Source of the DNA: Sphingomonadales bacterium | Lineage (GTDB): Bacteria > Pseudomonadota > Alphaproteobacteria > Sphingomonadales > Sphingomonadaceae | Direction of reading: 5' to 3' | Assembly (NCBI GenBank): GCA_014763545.1 | Contig: JACXVD010000004.1 | Coordinates: forward strand, 1-64,000 | Length of the DNA stretch: 64,000 nt | Shown: piece after piece, positions 1 to 7,720 of the stretch | How the letters are laid out: each line of letters begins with the position of its first letter | Numbering within the stretch: position 1 is the first letter of the stretch | Program-made: the position numbers and the translations under genes | Notes under the pieces: model-generated | Databases searched by the model: none | The model's input: only the letters and a program-made list of their open reading frames with translations | Told to the model about the DNA's origin: nothing

Positions 1-2
1 TC

Positions 3-110
3 GAAGGGCTGCTGCGGATCGCCAGCTTCATGGCGCTGGGTTTCAGCCTGATCGGGATCGGCTGGTTCTATTCCCGGCAGCTCGCAGGCACCAAGCCGCA
101 GCCCGAATGA
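3..110 (+). CDS. C-terminal end of a DUF2339-type membrane protein (partial)
   Basis: The reading frame enters from the left edge and ends at TGA 108-110, leaving 35 residues. The tail is one hydrophobic segment (residues LLRIASFMALGFSLIGIGWF) followed by YSRQL and a short polar end. Multi-pass DUF2339 proteins usually end in a very similar helix plus a short basic tail, so this is the likely family. The assignment rests on the tail only. The gene converges on rplA. Confidence 0.5.
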   Translation, partial: EGLLRIASFMALGFSLIGIGWFYSRQLAGTKPQPE

Positions 111-126
111 CAGCAGCCAGAATGAA

Positions 127-158
127 AAAGGGCCGGAGGATTGCTCCCCCGGCCCTTT
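127..158 (-). terminator. Rho-independent terminator for rplK-rplA
   Basis: A perfect 10-bp stem (127-136 with 149-158) has a 12-nt loop. Read on the minus strand it is followed by five T residues. It lies 107 bp beyond the rplA stop and between convergent genes, so it may also act on the plus-strand gene, but there is no T-tract on that side. Confidence 0.8.
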
Positions 159-203
159 GCAAATCCTGGCAGTTCGGTGGAAGCGGAGAGCCTGTCTCCT
201 CCT

Positions 204-263
204 CCGCTGCGCTGCTTGAGCGCGGAGTCTTTATCCGCGCTACCGCTGCGCTACTTGAGCGCG
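204..263. repeat. Two copies of a short GC-rich repeat overlapping the rplA stop region
   Basis: Two near-identical 21-nt units, CCGCTGCGCTGCTTGAGCGC(G) at 204-224 and the same with CTACTTGAG at 243-263, lie 39 nt apart. The second copy ends just before the rplA stop codon. The core CGCTGCTTGAG is shared, in reverse complement, with the tandem repeat inside putA at 48683-48742. This suggests one dispersed short-repeat family. Confidence 0.6.
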
Positions 264-264
264 A

Positions 265-957
265 TTAGGCGCCTTCCACCTCGGCGAGGTCGACCTTGAG
301 GCCGGGGCCCATCGAGCTGGTCAGGGTAACCTTGCGGACATACTTGCCCTTGGCGCCCGACGGCTTGGCCTTGACCACGGCGTCGGTCAGCGCCTTGAAG
401 TTGGCGATCAGCGCATCGTCCGAGAACGACAGCTTGCCCAGGCCCGAGTGGATGATGCCCTGCTTTTCGACGCGGAATTCGACCTGGCCGGCCTTCGCAT
501 CCTTCACCGCCTGTTCGACGTTCGGGGTAACGGTGCCCAGCTTCGGGTTCGGCATCAGGCCCTTGGGGCCCAGCACCTTGCCGAGACGGCCGACGACGCC
601 CATCATGTCCGGCGTGGCGATCACGCGGTCATAGTTGAGGTTGCCGTTCTGCATGTCTTCCATCAGGTCTTCGGCACCGACCTTGTCGGCACCGGCGGCC
701 AGCGCCTTCTCGGCATTGTCGCCACGCGCGAAAACCGCGACCTTGACGTCCTTGCCGGTGCCCGAGGGCAGCGAAACCATGCCGCGGACCATCTGGTCGG
801 CGTGGCGCGGATCGACGCCGAGGTTCATCGCGACTTCGACGGTTTCGTCGAACTTGCTCTTGTGGTCGCGCAGCGTGGCGAGAGCTTCGCCCACACTGTA
901 GAGCTTTTCGCCGTCGAGCTGGGCGAGCACCTTCTGCTTCTTGGTCTGCTTGGCCAT
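265..957 (-). CDS. rplA: 50S ribosomal protein L1
   Basis: This 230-residue protein has the full length expected of bacterial L1. The signature [16 protein letters not shown] sits at residues 130-145, and the N-terminal MAKQTKKQK is typical. L1 binds 23S rRNA at the L1 stalk and in many bacteria represses its own rplK-rplA mRNA. The ATG at 957 was chosen over upstream in-frame codons because it lies 4 nt after rplK and starts the conserved sequence. It is cotranscribed with rplK. The usual downstream neighbours rplJ-rplL-rpoBC are absent; a terminator and a convergent gene follow instead. Confidence 0.97.
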   Translation of the reverse strand: MAKQTKKQKVLAQLDGEKLYSVGEALATLRDHKSKFDETVEVAMNLGVDPRHADQMVRGMVSLPSGTGKDVKVAVFARGDNAEKALAAGADKVGAEDLMEDMQNGNLNYDRVIATPDMMGVVGRLGKVLGPKGLMPNPKLGTVTPNVEQAVKDAKAGQVEFRVEKQGIIHSGLGKLSFSDDALIANFKALTDAVVKAKPSGAKGKYVRKVTLTSSMGPGLKVDLAEVEGA

Positions 958-961
958 CGGA

Positions 962-1393
962 TCAGCCCTCCACCACTTCGAGGCCCATCGCGCGCGCGGA
1001 GCCTTCGATGATCTTCGTTGCGGCCTCGATGTCGTTGGCATTGAGGTCGGCCATCTTCACCTGGGCAATTTCGGCCAGCTTCGAACGTTCGATCTTGCCC
1101 GCGGAAACCTTGCCCGGCTCCTTCGAACCCGACTTCAGATTCGCGGCCTTCTTGATCAGGAAGGTAGCCGGCGGGGTCTTGGTGACGAAGGTGAAGCTCT
1201 TGTCGGCGAAGACGGTGATGATCGTGGGGATCGGCATGCCCTTTTCCAGGCTGTCGGTCGCCGCGTTGAACGCCTTGCAGAATTCCATGATGTTCACGCC
1301 GCGCTGGCCCAGTGCCGGGCCGATCGGGGGCGAGGGATTGGCGGTGCCGGCAGGCACCTGCAGCTTGATATAGCCGTCGATTTTCTTGGCCAC
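962..1393 (-). CDS. rplK: 50S ribosomal protein L11
   Basis: The protein has 143 residues, the normal L11 length. The PPIGPALGQ motif at residues 22-30 and the C-terminal rRNA-binding domain are clear. L11 forms the GTPase-associated centre with 23S rRNA and is needed for RelA activation. The start is GTG (1391-1393), preceded by a strong AAAGGAGG Shine-Dalgarno sequence 7 nt upstream, which settles the start. rplK heads a two-gene operon with rplA. nusG, its usual upstream neighbour, lies 1.8 kb away beyond an oppositely oriented gene pair, so rplK must have its own promoter in 1394-1678. Confidence 0.97.
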   Translation of the reverse strand: MAKKIDGYIKLQVPAGTANPSPPIGPALGQRGVNIMEFCKAFNAATDSLEKGMPIPTIITVFADKSFTFVTKTPPATFLIKKAANLKSGSKEPGKVSAGKIERSKLAEIAQVKMADLNANDIEAATKIIEGSARAMGLEVVEG

Positions 1394-1678
1394 GATTGGC
1401 CTCCTTTCTCACTTTCGCACGGGTTCTTTCGACCCCGCGCTCATGGTAAGCGGTCAAGCGGACACCAGCGGCATCCTCCCGCACGGAATCGCCACCCGGG
1501 GGCAGCGAAGGCGCGCACATAGCGGTTTGGCGCGTGAATGCAAGGATTCTCGGCCTTGCGCGACGTCGCCCGATCAAGGCCGGCGAATCCACGAAACCGC
1601 CGATTGGGGCCGCTTTGCGCTTTCCTTAAACTTTCCTGGTCATTAGGCTTGCCAGCCAGAGTGTGGGGGTGACAGTCT

Positions 1679-2341
1679 ATGATCCATATCGCCGTCAGGG
1701 TGCGCGAGCTTGTGTCGAGCAATGTCGATGCGATGCTCGACAAGGCCGATAATCCGGAAAAGATGCTGCGTCACCTGCGTGCACAGGTGGAAGAAAGCCT
1801 GATTTCGCTGACCGGTGATGTATCCCGGGCCCGGCGTCGGCACGAACGGCTCGCTGCCGAGGCTGCGCGCGTCGCCACGCAGGCGGAGGAATGGACCGCG
1901 AAGGCGAAAACCGCAGTGGAACACAAGCGCGAGGATCTGGCACGCGCCGCCTTGCTGGCGCGCGAGAACGACCGCGATCGCGCCGCCCAGCTGGCGGACG
2001 AAGCGGCCGCCGCCAAGGCCGAGGCTGACGAGGTCGAACAAGCTGTGGCCCTGCTCGAAAGGAAGCGCGAGGAAGTGCTCCAGCGGCTTGCCAGCCTGCC
2101 CCGTGCAGCGGGTGCGGGTGGTGCATCGGCAATGGCCGACAGCAAGGCCGAACGCCATATCGACCGCATCGACGAGCTCGAACGGCGGATCGCCTTGGGC
2201 ATGGACGGCGCGCCAGCGCCCGATCCCGCCGCGGTCGAGGCCGAGATCGCCGCACTCCAGCGCGAAGCGCAGATCGACGCGGAGCTTGCCGGGATGAAGA
2301 CCCCGAAGGCCAGCAAACCGTCGCGCGCGAAGGCGAAGTAG
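1679..2341 (+). CDS. pspA: PspA/IM30-family membrane-stress protein
   Basis: The 220-residue protein is almost entirely charged, alanine-rich heptad sequence, as in the coiled-coil hairpin of PspA/Vipp1. The N-terminus MIHIAVRVRELVSSNVDAML matches the family start, where an amphipathic helix binds membranes. PspA proteins are ESCRT-III relatives that coat and stabilise stressed inner membranes. There is no PspF, PspB or PspC beside it. Instead it pairs with a CPBP protease 61 bp downstream, and the two sit between rplK and nusG. The C-terminal AKPSRAKAK tail is basic and low complexity. Confidence 0.85.
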   Translation: MIHIAVRVRELVSSNVDAMLDKADNPEKMLRHLRAQVEESLISLTGDVSRARRRHERLAAEAARVATQAEEWTAKAKTAVEHKREDLARAALLARENDRDRAAQLADEAAAAKAEADEVEQAVALLERKREEVLQRLASLPRAAGAGGASAMADSKAERHIDRIDELERRIALGMDGAPAPDPAAVEAEIAALQREAQIDAELAGMKTPKASKPSRAKAK

Positions 2342-2402
2342 CGTATTTCGCGCCATTCCCGCCGCCCATTCCCACTGATGGCGAAAGACGAAGGAATTTC
2401 CG

Positions 2403-3125
2403 ATGAATGGTGAGGTTCGACCGCTCGGCTGGGGGCGGTTCCTGTTGCAGTTCGTCACCGTCCTGTTCGTCTACATCTTCGCTTCGGTCCCGCCGGTCCT
2501 GATCTTCGGGATGGATTCCTCGCTCGGGCTGGCGCTGTCGACCGTCACCAGCATGATCGCCGGGCTGTTCGTCGCATGGCTGTGGCTGCGCAGCGACCGG
2601 GCAGTGGCTGCGGCATGGGATTTCTCCGCCCCCGCCAGCTGGTCGCGCACGCTGGGCGTGGCGGCGATGGCCGCGATTGCGGTGCTGGTCTGGTTCCAGC
2701 TCGGAGCCTGGCTGACCAGTGCTGTCGGCCTGCCCAAGATGGAAGCCGAAGCAGTCCTCAAGCATGTCACCAGCAGCCCGCTCGACCTGGCGTTGTGGGT
2801 GATTGCGGTGGGCTGGTTCGCCGCCGGGCTAGGCGAAGAAATGCTGTGGCGCGGGTTCCTGCTCGACCGCTTTTCGCGCCTTGCCGGCCTGCGCAACCGC
2901 GTCTGGCTGCCGATCATCCTGCAGGCCGCCGTATTCGGCCTGCCGCATGCCTATGAAGGCGGGGCGAGCGGGATCATCGTGACCGGTACCATCGGCCTGT
3001 TCTTCGGCTGGCTGCGACTGCAGCAGCGCGGGAACCTGTGGGCGCTGGTCATCGCCCATGCCGCCGTGGACACGATTTCGATGGTCGCGGCCTATGTGAC
3101 GAAGGTTTACGGGCTGGGGGGCTGA
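2403..3125 (+). CDS. CPBP-family intramembrane metalloprotease
   Basis: The 240-residue protein has about seven hydrophobic segments. The CPBP/Abi signature is present: E145 and E146 with R150 in GLGEEMLWRGF, H182 in FGLPHAYEG, and H219 and D223 in IAHAAVDT. These residues form the glutamate/histidine active site of Rce1-like proteases. The substrate cannot be read from sequence. The tandem arrangement with pspA suggests a role in envelope stress or membrane-protein turnover (inference). A convergent terminator follows at 3150-3182. Confidence 0.85.
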   Translation: MNGEVRPLGWGRFLLQFVTVLFVYIFASVPPVLIFGMDSSLGLALSTVTSMIAGLFVAWLWLRSDRAVAAAWDFSAPASWSRTLGVAAMAAIAVLVWFQLGAWLTSAVGLPKMEAEAVLKHVTSSPLDLALWVIAVGWFAAGLGEEMLWRGFLLDRFSRLAGLRNRVWLPIILQAAVFGLPHAYEGGASGIIVTGTIGLFFGWLRLQQRGNLWALVIAHAAVDTISMVAAYVTKVYGLGG

Positions 3126-3149
3126 TCCTGCCCACCCGACCGAAACGAA

Positions 3150-3182
3150 AGGGGCGCCCCGTCGATTGAACGGAGCGCCCCT
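3150..3182 (-). terminator. Rho-independent terminator after nusG
   Basis: A 13-bp stem with a single G-U type mismatch and a 7-nt loop is followed on the minus strand by CCCCTTTCGTTT. It lies 35 bp past the nusG stop and in the convergent gap with the CPBP gene, so it probably serves both. Confidence 0.75.
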
Positions 3183-3217
3183 GTTCGATCTGTTCGCCGC
3201 CGCCGAAGCGGCGCGAT

Positions 3218-3754
3218 TTACTTGACCAGTTCGACCTGTTCGAAATCGAGTTCGACCGGCGTCGCGCGGCCGAAGATCGAGACCGAAACCTTGACCTTCT
3301 GCTTGTCGAAATCGAGCTCTTCCACCACGCCATTGAAGCTGGCGAAGGGCCCGTCGAGCACCTTGACCTGGTCGCCGATCTCGTAATCGACGTTGACGTG
3401 CTGCTTGGGTGCAGCCTTGGCTTCTTCGACCCCGCCGAAATAGCGCGCGGCTTCCTTGTCGGAAATCGGCTGCGGCTTGTTGCCCGAGCCGAGGAAGCCG
3501 GTGACCTTCGGCGTGTTCTTGACGAGGTGATAGACATCGTCGGTCAGCGTCAGCTTGGCCAGCACATAGCCGGGCATGAACTTGCGTTCGACCTGAACCT
3601 TCTTGCCGCGCTTGACCTCGGTCACCGTCTCGGTCGGCACTTCCACCGCTTCGACCGCTTCCGACAGGCCGAGCCGTTCGGCTTCGGCGATGATCGAATC
3701 GCGCACCTTGTTCTCGAAACCCGAATAGGCGTGGATGATGTACCAGCGAGCCAT
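3218..3754 (-). CDS. nusG: Transcription termination/antitermination protein NusG
   Basis: The 178-residue protein begins MARWYIIHAYSGFENKV, the classic NGN-domain start, and carries the MPGYVLAKL stretch. A C-terminal KOW domain follows (GDQVKVLDGPFASFNGVVEE, about residues 126-145). NusG binds RNA polymerase and links it to Rho and to the ribosome (S10). It lies 46 bp after secE on the same strand. Transcription ends at the 3150-3182 hairpin rather than running into rplK, unlike the common secE-nusG-rplK-rplA arrangement. Confidence 0.97.
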   Translation of the reverse strand: MARWYIIHAYSGFENKVRDSIIAEAERLGLSEAVEAVEVPTETVTEVKRGKKVQVERKFMPGYVLAKLTLTDDVYHLVKNTPKVTGFLGSGNKPQPISDKEAARYFGGVEEAKAAPKQHVNVDYEIGDQVKVLDGPFASFNGVVEELDFDKQKVKVSVSIFGRATPVELDFEQVELVK

Positions 3755-3800
3755 CTTGCTATGTGTCCTGTAGGTGTGGGCCGGGCGAGGCGTGCGGCGC

Positions 3801-3995
3801 TCAGGCGAGCGTCAGCAGCCAGCGCACCGCGGCGCCGAAAAGCGTGTCGATACCGAGGAAGAAAACCGACAGGATGAGCATCATGATCGCGACGAAAATC
3901 GCGGTGGTGAAGGTTTCCTGCCGCGTCGGCCACACGACCTTGCGGGCTTCAGCCTGGACCTGGCGCATAAATTCGCCGGGGGATGTCTTGGCCAT
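3801..3995 (-). CDS. secE: Preprotein translocase subunit SecE
   Basis: This 64-residue single-span protein has the short alphaproteobacterial form. The amphipathic stretch QAEARKVVWPTRQET at residues 12-26 is the SecE signature, and one transmembrane helix (about 30-55) follows. SecE clamps the two halves of SecY. The start at 3995 begins the conserved MAKTSPGEF and has purine-rich sequence upstream; a longer in-frame start would add unrelated residues. It is followed by nusG. Confidence 0.95.
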   Translation of the reverse strand: MAKTSPGEFMRQVQAEARKVVWPTRQETFTTAIFVAIMMLILSVFFLGIDTLFGAAVRWLLTLA

Positions 3996-4280
3996 TTCTC
4001 GTTCTTCCCTCTCGCGGCCGACCCGATGGCAGGCCGCGTGCAATTGCTTCGCCTTCCGCGACGGACAGCATGTAAGCCTCGGGGCCGCCCCGGTTCAAGG
4101 TCCGGGAGGGGCTTTTCATGCTCCGATGTCGGAAGACGCCGCCCATTTAGGCGGCACGCACGGCAAAAGCAAGCCGCTCGGGCAGGCAGGGGAAGAGGGG
4201 CGTCGACACGGGCGCGACCGGCGATTGCGGCGCATCACGCCCGCGCTAACGGCCGGCCGCGCCCTGCGGCCCGCGCCCCC

Positions 4281-4430
4281 TCAGCGCAGGCCGAAAATGC
4301 GTTCGAGCAGGCTCGGCTTGGCCAGCGGCTGGATCGGTCCGTAAGCTGCCAGCCGCTGCGACGCGTCGCGATGGGCGCGCGGCAGGGTCCAGCTATCGGG
4401 CTTGCTGCTGCGGTAGGTCAGGCTCGTCAT
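4281..4430 (-). CDS. 49-residue hypothetical protein between tRNA-Trp and secE
   Basis: ATG at 4430 to TGA at 4281 encodes 49 residues beginning MTSLTYRSSKPDSW and ending LLERIFGLR. A near-perfect AAGGAG sits 8 nt upstream of the ATG, which makes translation likely. The protein is basic and soluble, with no signal peptide or membrane segment, and has an amphipathic C-terminal LLERIFGLR. I do not recognise a family. It lies on the same strand as tRNA-Trp and secE and may be cotranscribed with either. The next gene downstream (secE) begins 285 bp further on. Confidence 0.6.
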   Translation of the reverse strand: MTSLTYRSSKPDSWTLPRAHRDASQRLAAYGPIQPLAKPSLLERIFGLR

Positions 4431-4612
4431 GGGTCATCTCCTTCGTCGGAAACCACTCCGTCCGTCGATGAAAATGCACGACTTGCCTTATCGGTTCCTG
4501 AATCTCGCGGTAGGGAAGCGTTCAGCTTTGCGCGATGCGAGCCGCAACGCGCGCGCAGGCGCTGCCCGAATTAACGGACAAGCGGCTGAAAAGTTTCGCG
4601 AATCGGGAAAAG

Positions 4613-4688
4613 TGGCAGGGGTGACAGGATTCGAACCCGTGGCCCTCGGTTTTGGAGACCGATGCTCTACCAGCTGAGCTACACCCCT
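4613..4688 (-). tRNA. tRNA-Trp (anticodon CCA)
   Basis: The minus strand folds as a complete cloverleaf. The acceptor AGGGGTG (4688-4682) pairs with CACCCCT, there is a D arm with AGCTCAGCTGGTAGAGC, the anticodon loop is CTCCAAA, and the T arm holds GGTTCGAATCC. The 3' CCA is encoded (4615-4613). tRNA-Trp upstream of secE-nusG is a common arrangement in this group. Confidence 0.97.
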
Positions 4689-4775
4689 GCAGCGAAGGGG
4701 GCCTCTAGTCGCACTTGCGGCGCGAGGCAAGGCGTATCCTATCGCGTGGTAGCTCCAATCTGCTAGGAACGCGGC

Positions 4776-5567
4776 GTGCACGCGCCTGCCCTCCCCCCGA
4801 TCCCCAGCGAATTGCTGCTGCTTGCCTATCGCAACGGCATCTTCCCGATGGCCGACAGCCGCGACGATCCGGAAGTGTTCTGGGTCGAGCCGAAGGAACG
4901 CGCCATCATCCCGCTGGACGGGTTCCACATGTCGCGCAGCCTGCGCAAGGCGGTTGCGCGCGATCGCTTCACCGTCACCTGCAACACAGCCTTCGACGCG
5001 GTGATGGACGCCTGCGCCGCACCGCGCCCCGGCCATCCGGAAAGCTGGATCAGCCGCCGCATCGTCGCCAGCTACCGCGCGCTCCACGCCATCGGCCATG
5101 CCCATTCGATCGAATGCTGGCAGGACGGCGAACTCGTCGGCGGATTATACGGCGTATCGTTCGACAAGGTGTTCTGCGGCGAAAGCATGTTCAGCCGGGC
5201 GGACAATGCCAGTAAGGTCGCGCTTGCCTGGCTGGTCGCGCTGCTGCGCCACGCGGGCTACGAATTGCTCGACTGCCAGTTCATGACCGAACATCTCGCC
5301 AGCCTGGGCGCAGTGCCGCTGGAACAGGCAGATTATTGCGCGCTGGTCGCGCAGGCGCGCGGCGAACCGCGTTGCAGCCTGGGCGAAGCCTATTCGGCGT
5401 TCGCGGGCGCCGCTGCGGCGGAGGGCGACGCGCTCGGCGTCGGCGCGGGAGACGCGGTAGCGGTCGCTGCGCGCGAGGGTGCAGCGGTGGAACTCGCACC
5501 GGAAGAGGGCACGGGTGCCTCCTGCCCGGGGAAGCTCATCGCGCAATCCTTGACCCACACGTCATAG
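4776..5567 (+). CDS. aat: Leucyl/phenylalanyl-tRNA-protein transferase
   Basis: The protein has 263 residues. The family core is plain: GIFPMAD near residue 20, VFWVEPKERAIIPLDGFHMSRSL, GGLYGVSFDKVFCGESMFSR, and LLDCQFMTEHLASLGA near residue 165-180. Aat adds Leu or Phe to proteins with basic N-termini, marking them for ClpS/ClpAP degradation. Conserved sequence stops near residue 200. The last ~60 residues (AGAAAAEGDALGVG and on) are alanine/glycine-rich and overlap the convergent DUF2155 gene by 178 bp. The ATG at 4776 is the first plausible start. Confidence 0.93.
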   Translation: MHAPALPPIPSELLLLAYRNGIFPMADSRDDPEVFWVEPKERAIIPLDGFHMSRSLRKAVARDRFTVTCNTAFDAVMDACAAPRPGHPESWISRRIVASYRALHAIGHAHSIECWQDGELVGGLYGVSFDKVFCGESMFSRADNASKVALAWLVALLRHAGYELLDCQFMTEHLASLGAVPLEQADYCALVAQARGEPRCSLGEAYSAFAGAAAAEGDALGVGAGDAVAVAAREGAAVELAPEEGTGASCPGKLIAQSLTHTS

Positions 5568-6034
5568 ACCGGGTGTTCGACCACATTGAGCGACGGCGCG
5601 TTCTTGAACAGCCAGCCTGAGAAAATCTTGTCCCACTTGCCTTCCTCGCCCTTGCCCTTGCGCTGGACGAGGACCTGGACGAAGGTGCCGGTTTCGGCGG
5701 GCATTTCCCATGGCGCGGTGCGTTCGCAAGCATCGAGGCGGATGATGATATCGCCCAGCCGACGCGATTCGCCCGGCTTCAGCTTGATGTCCTGCGACAG
5801 ATTGTTGCGCTTGTTGAGCAGCCCCAACGTCGCTTCGCGCTCGGCCATCGGCGTGCCGACCTGATCCCCCGGCTGGGCGGTGCGCGCCGGGGCGGCTTTC
5901 AGATCGTCGGGAATCCGGGTTTCTTCAGGCTTGGGTGCAGGCGGTTTGCCCGACGAACAGCCGCCGAGCGCACTCGCCACGGCCAGCGCGGCGACAAGGG
6001 ACATGACCGGCGACAGGGCGCGCGCCCGCATCAT
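5390..6034 (-). CDS. DUF2155 lipoprotein
   Basis: The 214-residue protein begins MMRARALSPVM and has a lipoprotein signal ending ALGG|C near residue 26. The DUF2155 core follows: LLNKRNNLSQDIKLKPGE, then a conserved Cys in RLDACERT, and IFSGWLFKNAPSLNVVEHPVYDVWVKDC. The function of the family is unknown. In alphaproteobacteria it is common beside the NDUFA12-like gene, as here, and it starts 1 nt after that gene's stop. The C-terminal ~55 residues are Ala/Ser/Pro-rich and overlap aat. A much longer upstream frame exists, but ATG 6034 gives the signal peptide. Confidence 0.85.
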   Translation of the reverse strand: MMRARALSPVMSLVAALAVASALGGCSSGKPPAPKPEETRIPDDLKAAPARTAQPGDQVGTPMAEREATLGLLNKRNNLSQDIKLKPGESRRLGDIIIRLDACERTAPWEMPAETGTFVQVLVQRKGKGEEGKWDKIFSGWLFKNAPSLNVVEHPVYDVWVKDCAMSFPGQEAPVPSSGASSTAAPSRAATATASPAPTPSASPSAAAAPANAE

Positions 6035-6035
6035 C

Positions 6036-6434
6036 TCAGGCGTCCGGGTTCCACGCTTCGTAATCGCCGGTTGCGCGGGCACGCTGGCCGCCGCGTTCCA
6101 GCGCACCTGCCGGGCGATAGGCCTGCGCCGTGCCGGTCGCGTTGGGCGTATAATCCGCTTCCCAGATGCGCGCGGGCGGCAGATTACTTTCCGGCACATC
6201 GTCGAACGCGCCGTGCAGCCAGCCATGCCATTCGGCAGGCACGCGGCTGGCATCGTTCGCGCCGTCGTAGATCACCCAACGCCGTTCCTGCCCGAGCGAA
6301 TTCTTCTTCTTCGCACGGAAATAGCGGTTGCCCTGCGCGTCGCTGCCGACCTGTTCGCCGGTCATCCAGCTGTTGAGCAGCGTGCCGATGGTGGCGCCGT
6401 CCCACCAGGTGAAGATCTTGCCGAGGAAGTTCAT
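6036..6434 (-). CDS. NADH:ubiquinone oxidoreductase NDUFA12-like subunit
   Basis: The 132-residue protein starts MNFLGKIFTWWDGATIGT and carries the B17.2/NDUFA12 signatures GNRYFRAKK and RRWVIYDGANDASRVPAEWH with HGWLHGAFDD. This accessory subunit of complex I is shared by mitochondria and alphaproteobacteria and sits on the peripheral arm. The start at 6434 begins the conserved sequence. It runs directly into the DUF2155 gene (TGAGATG junction), the usual alphaproteobacterial pairing. Confidence 0.93.
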   Translation of the reverse strand: MNFLGKIFTWWDGATIGTLLNSWMTGEQVGSDAQGNRYFRAKKKNSLGQERRWVIYDGANDASRVPAEWHGWLHGAFDDVPESNLPPARIWEADYTPNATGTAQAYRPAGALERGGQRARATGDYEAWNPDA

Positions 6435-6507
6435 GGCCAGCGCGGTTAGCCGATTCGGCGGCGCGGGGAAAGCGCGAAGCGCGGCTTTTGCCCTGCACCG
6501 GGCAAGC

Positions 6508-7041
6508 TTATCGCCCGGCCCATGGCGCTCCGGCGAAATCGACGCGGTCGCCATGCCCGATCCCCAGCTCCGCCGCCCGCCCTCCGGGTATCTCGAGCAC
6601 GGCAGCGGCATAATCCACCGCGCTGACGTGAGTCATCGAATTGGGCACGGCCTGCGCCGCGATATTGAGGATGCGGCCATCGGTGCCGATGAAGATGATG
6701 TCGAGCGGCAGCGGCGTATCCTTCATCCAGAAGCTGGCGAGATCGGCTGGCCTGCGCGGGAAGATCATCCCCTCGTCCCCGCCGAGCGCAGTGCGGAACA
6801 TCAGCCCCCTTGCCTGTTCGTCCGCGCTGGCCGCCACTTCGACCGTGAATTCGTATTCCCCATGGGGCGTGGAAACCGTCAGCGGGATCACCGGCAGACC
6901 CGACACGGGATGAACAGCGTTTTGGTGCCGGGCGAGATCCTGCGCGACCGGCGCGGGATCGCCCGCAGCGTTCGGCGAGCACGCACCCACCGCCAGCAGC
7001 ATGCCGATCGTCATGGACCGGAACAGCGACCCCGCGAGCAT
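6508..7041 (-). CDS. DUF192 exported protein
   Basis: The 177-residue protein has an N-terminal signal with a lipobox-like VGAC near residue 20. The DUF192 core shows ADEQARGLMFRTAL, GMIFPRRPADLASFWMKDTPLPLDIIFI and a C-terminal LEIPGGRAAELGIGHGDRV. DUF192 proteins are small periplasmic or secreted proteins of uncertain function. The start at 7041 overlaps the recX stop by one base (TGATG), which supports this start and translational coupling. Confidence 0.88.
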   Translation of the reverse strand: MLAGSLFRSMTIGMLLAVGACSPNAAGDPAPVAQDLARHQNAVHPVSGLPVIPLTVSTPHGEYEFTVEVAASADEQARGLMFRTALGGDEGMIFPRRPADLASFWMKDTPLPLDIIFIGTDGRILNIAAQAVPNSMTHVSAVDYAAAVLEIPGGRAAELGIGHGDRVDFAGAPWAGR

Positions 7042-7616
7042 CACAATTCTTCCGCCTCCGCTTCGGCCTCGGCCAGCCATTGTTCCGCCTCCGCCTCGCT
7101 TGCCGCATCGATCAGGGCGGCAGCGTGGCCCATGACATGGCCCGCGCGGAGCATCGCGGCGATCTGCTTTTCCCGCCGGGCGCGGTCCGGCACTTCGCCG
7201 CCAAACGGCCCGAAGCGGCGGCGGCGCGCGAGAGACAGCGCGGCACGGCGTGCTTCGACCTCGCCCGGTCGCAATTCCTCGCGCAGCTCCGGTTCGATCC
7301 CGTCGGCGCCCAGCGCCTGCTCCACCCGGCGCGCGCCATAGCCCCGGCGCAGCAGCCCGCCCGCCTTGGCCCGGGCATAGGCAGCATCGTCGACATAGCC
7401 GAGATCGGCATAGCGTTCGACCAGCGCGGTCACCGGTGGTTCAGCTTCCCCGGCCCATCCGCGATCCCGAAGCTTGCGCGAAAGGTAGGCGGAGAGCTTC
7501 GCCCGGCTGGTTGCAAAGCGAGCAACATAAGCTAGGGCAAGTTCTTCCAGCCGCACCGAATCAAGCGGCTTTGCTGAGCTTCCCTTGCGGGGACTGGCGC
7601 GATCGGACCGGGACAT
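7041..7616 (-). CDS. recX: Regulatory protein RecX
   Basis: The 191-residue protein carries the RecX repeat pattern: LALAYVARFATSRAKLSAYLSRKL, then VTALVERYADLGYVDDAAYARA and a third block RRYGAR-like (RRGYGARRVEQAL). RecX caps RecA filaments and inhibits recombinase and coprotease activity. The start at 7616 (MSRSDRASPRKG) was preferred to a 48-codon extension that is unlike RecX. recA is not adjacent. The C-terminus is unusually rich in Glu/Ala (EAEAEQWLAEAEAEAEEL). Confidence 0.85.
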   Translation of the reverse strand: MSRSDRASPRKGSSAKPLDSVRLEELALAYVARFATSRAKLSAYLSRKLRDRGWAGEAEPPVTALVERYADLGYVDDAAYARAKAGGLLRRGYGARRVEQALGADGIEPELREELRPGEVEARRAALSLARRRRFGPFGGEVPDRARREKQIAAMLRAGHVMGHAAALIDAASEAEAEQWLAEAEAEAEEL

Positions 7617-7696
7617 CGGCCATATTCGTGCCACACTCCTTGGGAAATGGAAAAGTCTTAACCGCGCGGCCGGGGGATGGGCGCGCTTGGGGACTG

Positions 7697-7720
7697 AAAA
7701 AGGCACCGGAATCCGGTGCC
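7697..7720 (-). terminator. Intrinsic-terminator-like hairpin in the recX/FAAL divergent gap
   Basis: GGCACCGG (7702-7709) and CCGGTGCC (7713-7720) form a perfect 8-bp stem around a 3-nt loop. Read on the minus strand this is followed by five T residues. No minus-strand gene ends here: it lies between the divergent recX and acyl-AMP ligase starts. It may stop antisense transcripts, or be an operator or leader hairpin for the ligase, whose ATG is 25 bp away. Confidence 0.5.

Noticed and set aside
1539-1559. GCAAGG...CCTTGC dyad in the rplK leader
   Set aside because: The stem is only six pairs with a large loop and no supporting context; it is not a convincing L1-binding or terminator structure.
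2977-2991. GTGACCGGTACC inside the CPBP gene, resembling the 60-63 kb palindrome
   Set aside because: It matches only eight of ten bases, is coding, and lacks a -10 hexamer at the right distance.
4126-4160. Short hairpins (TCCGATGTCGGA, GCCGCC...GGCGGC) upstream of secE
   Set aside because: Stems of five to six pairs without T-tracts in a GC-rich leader are expected by chance.
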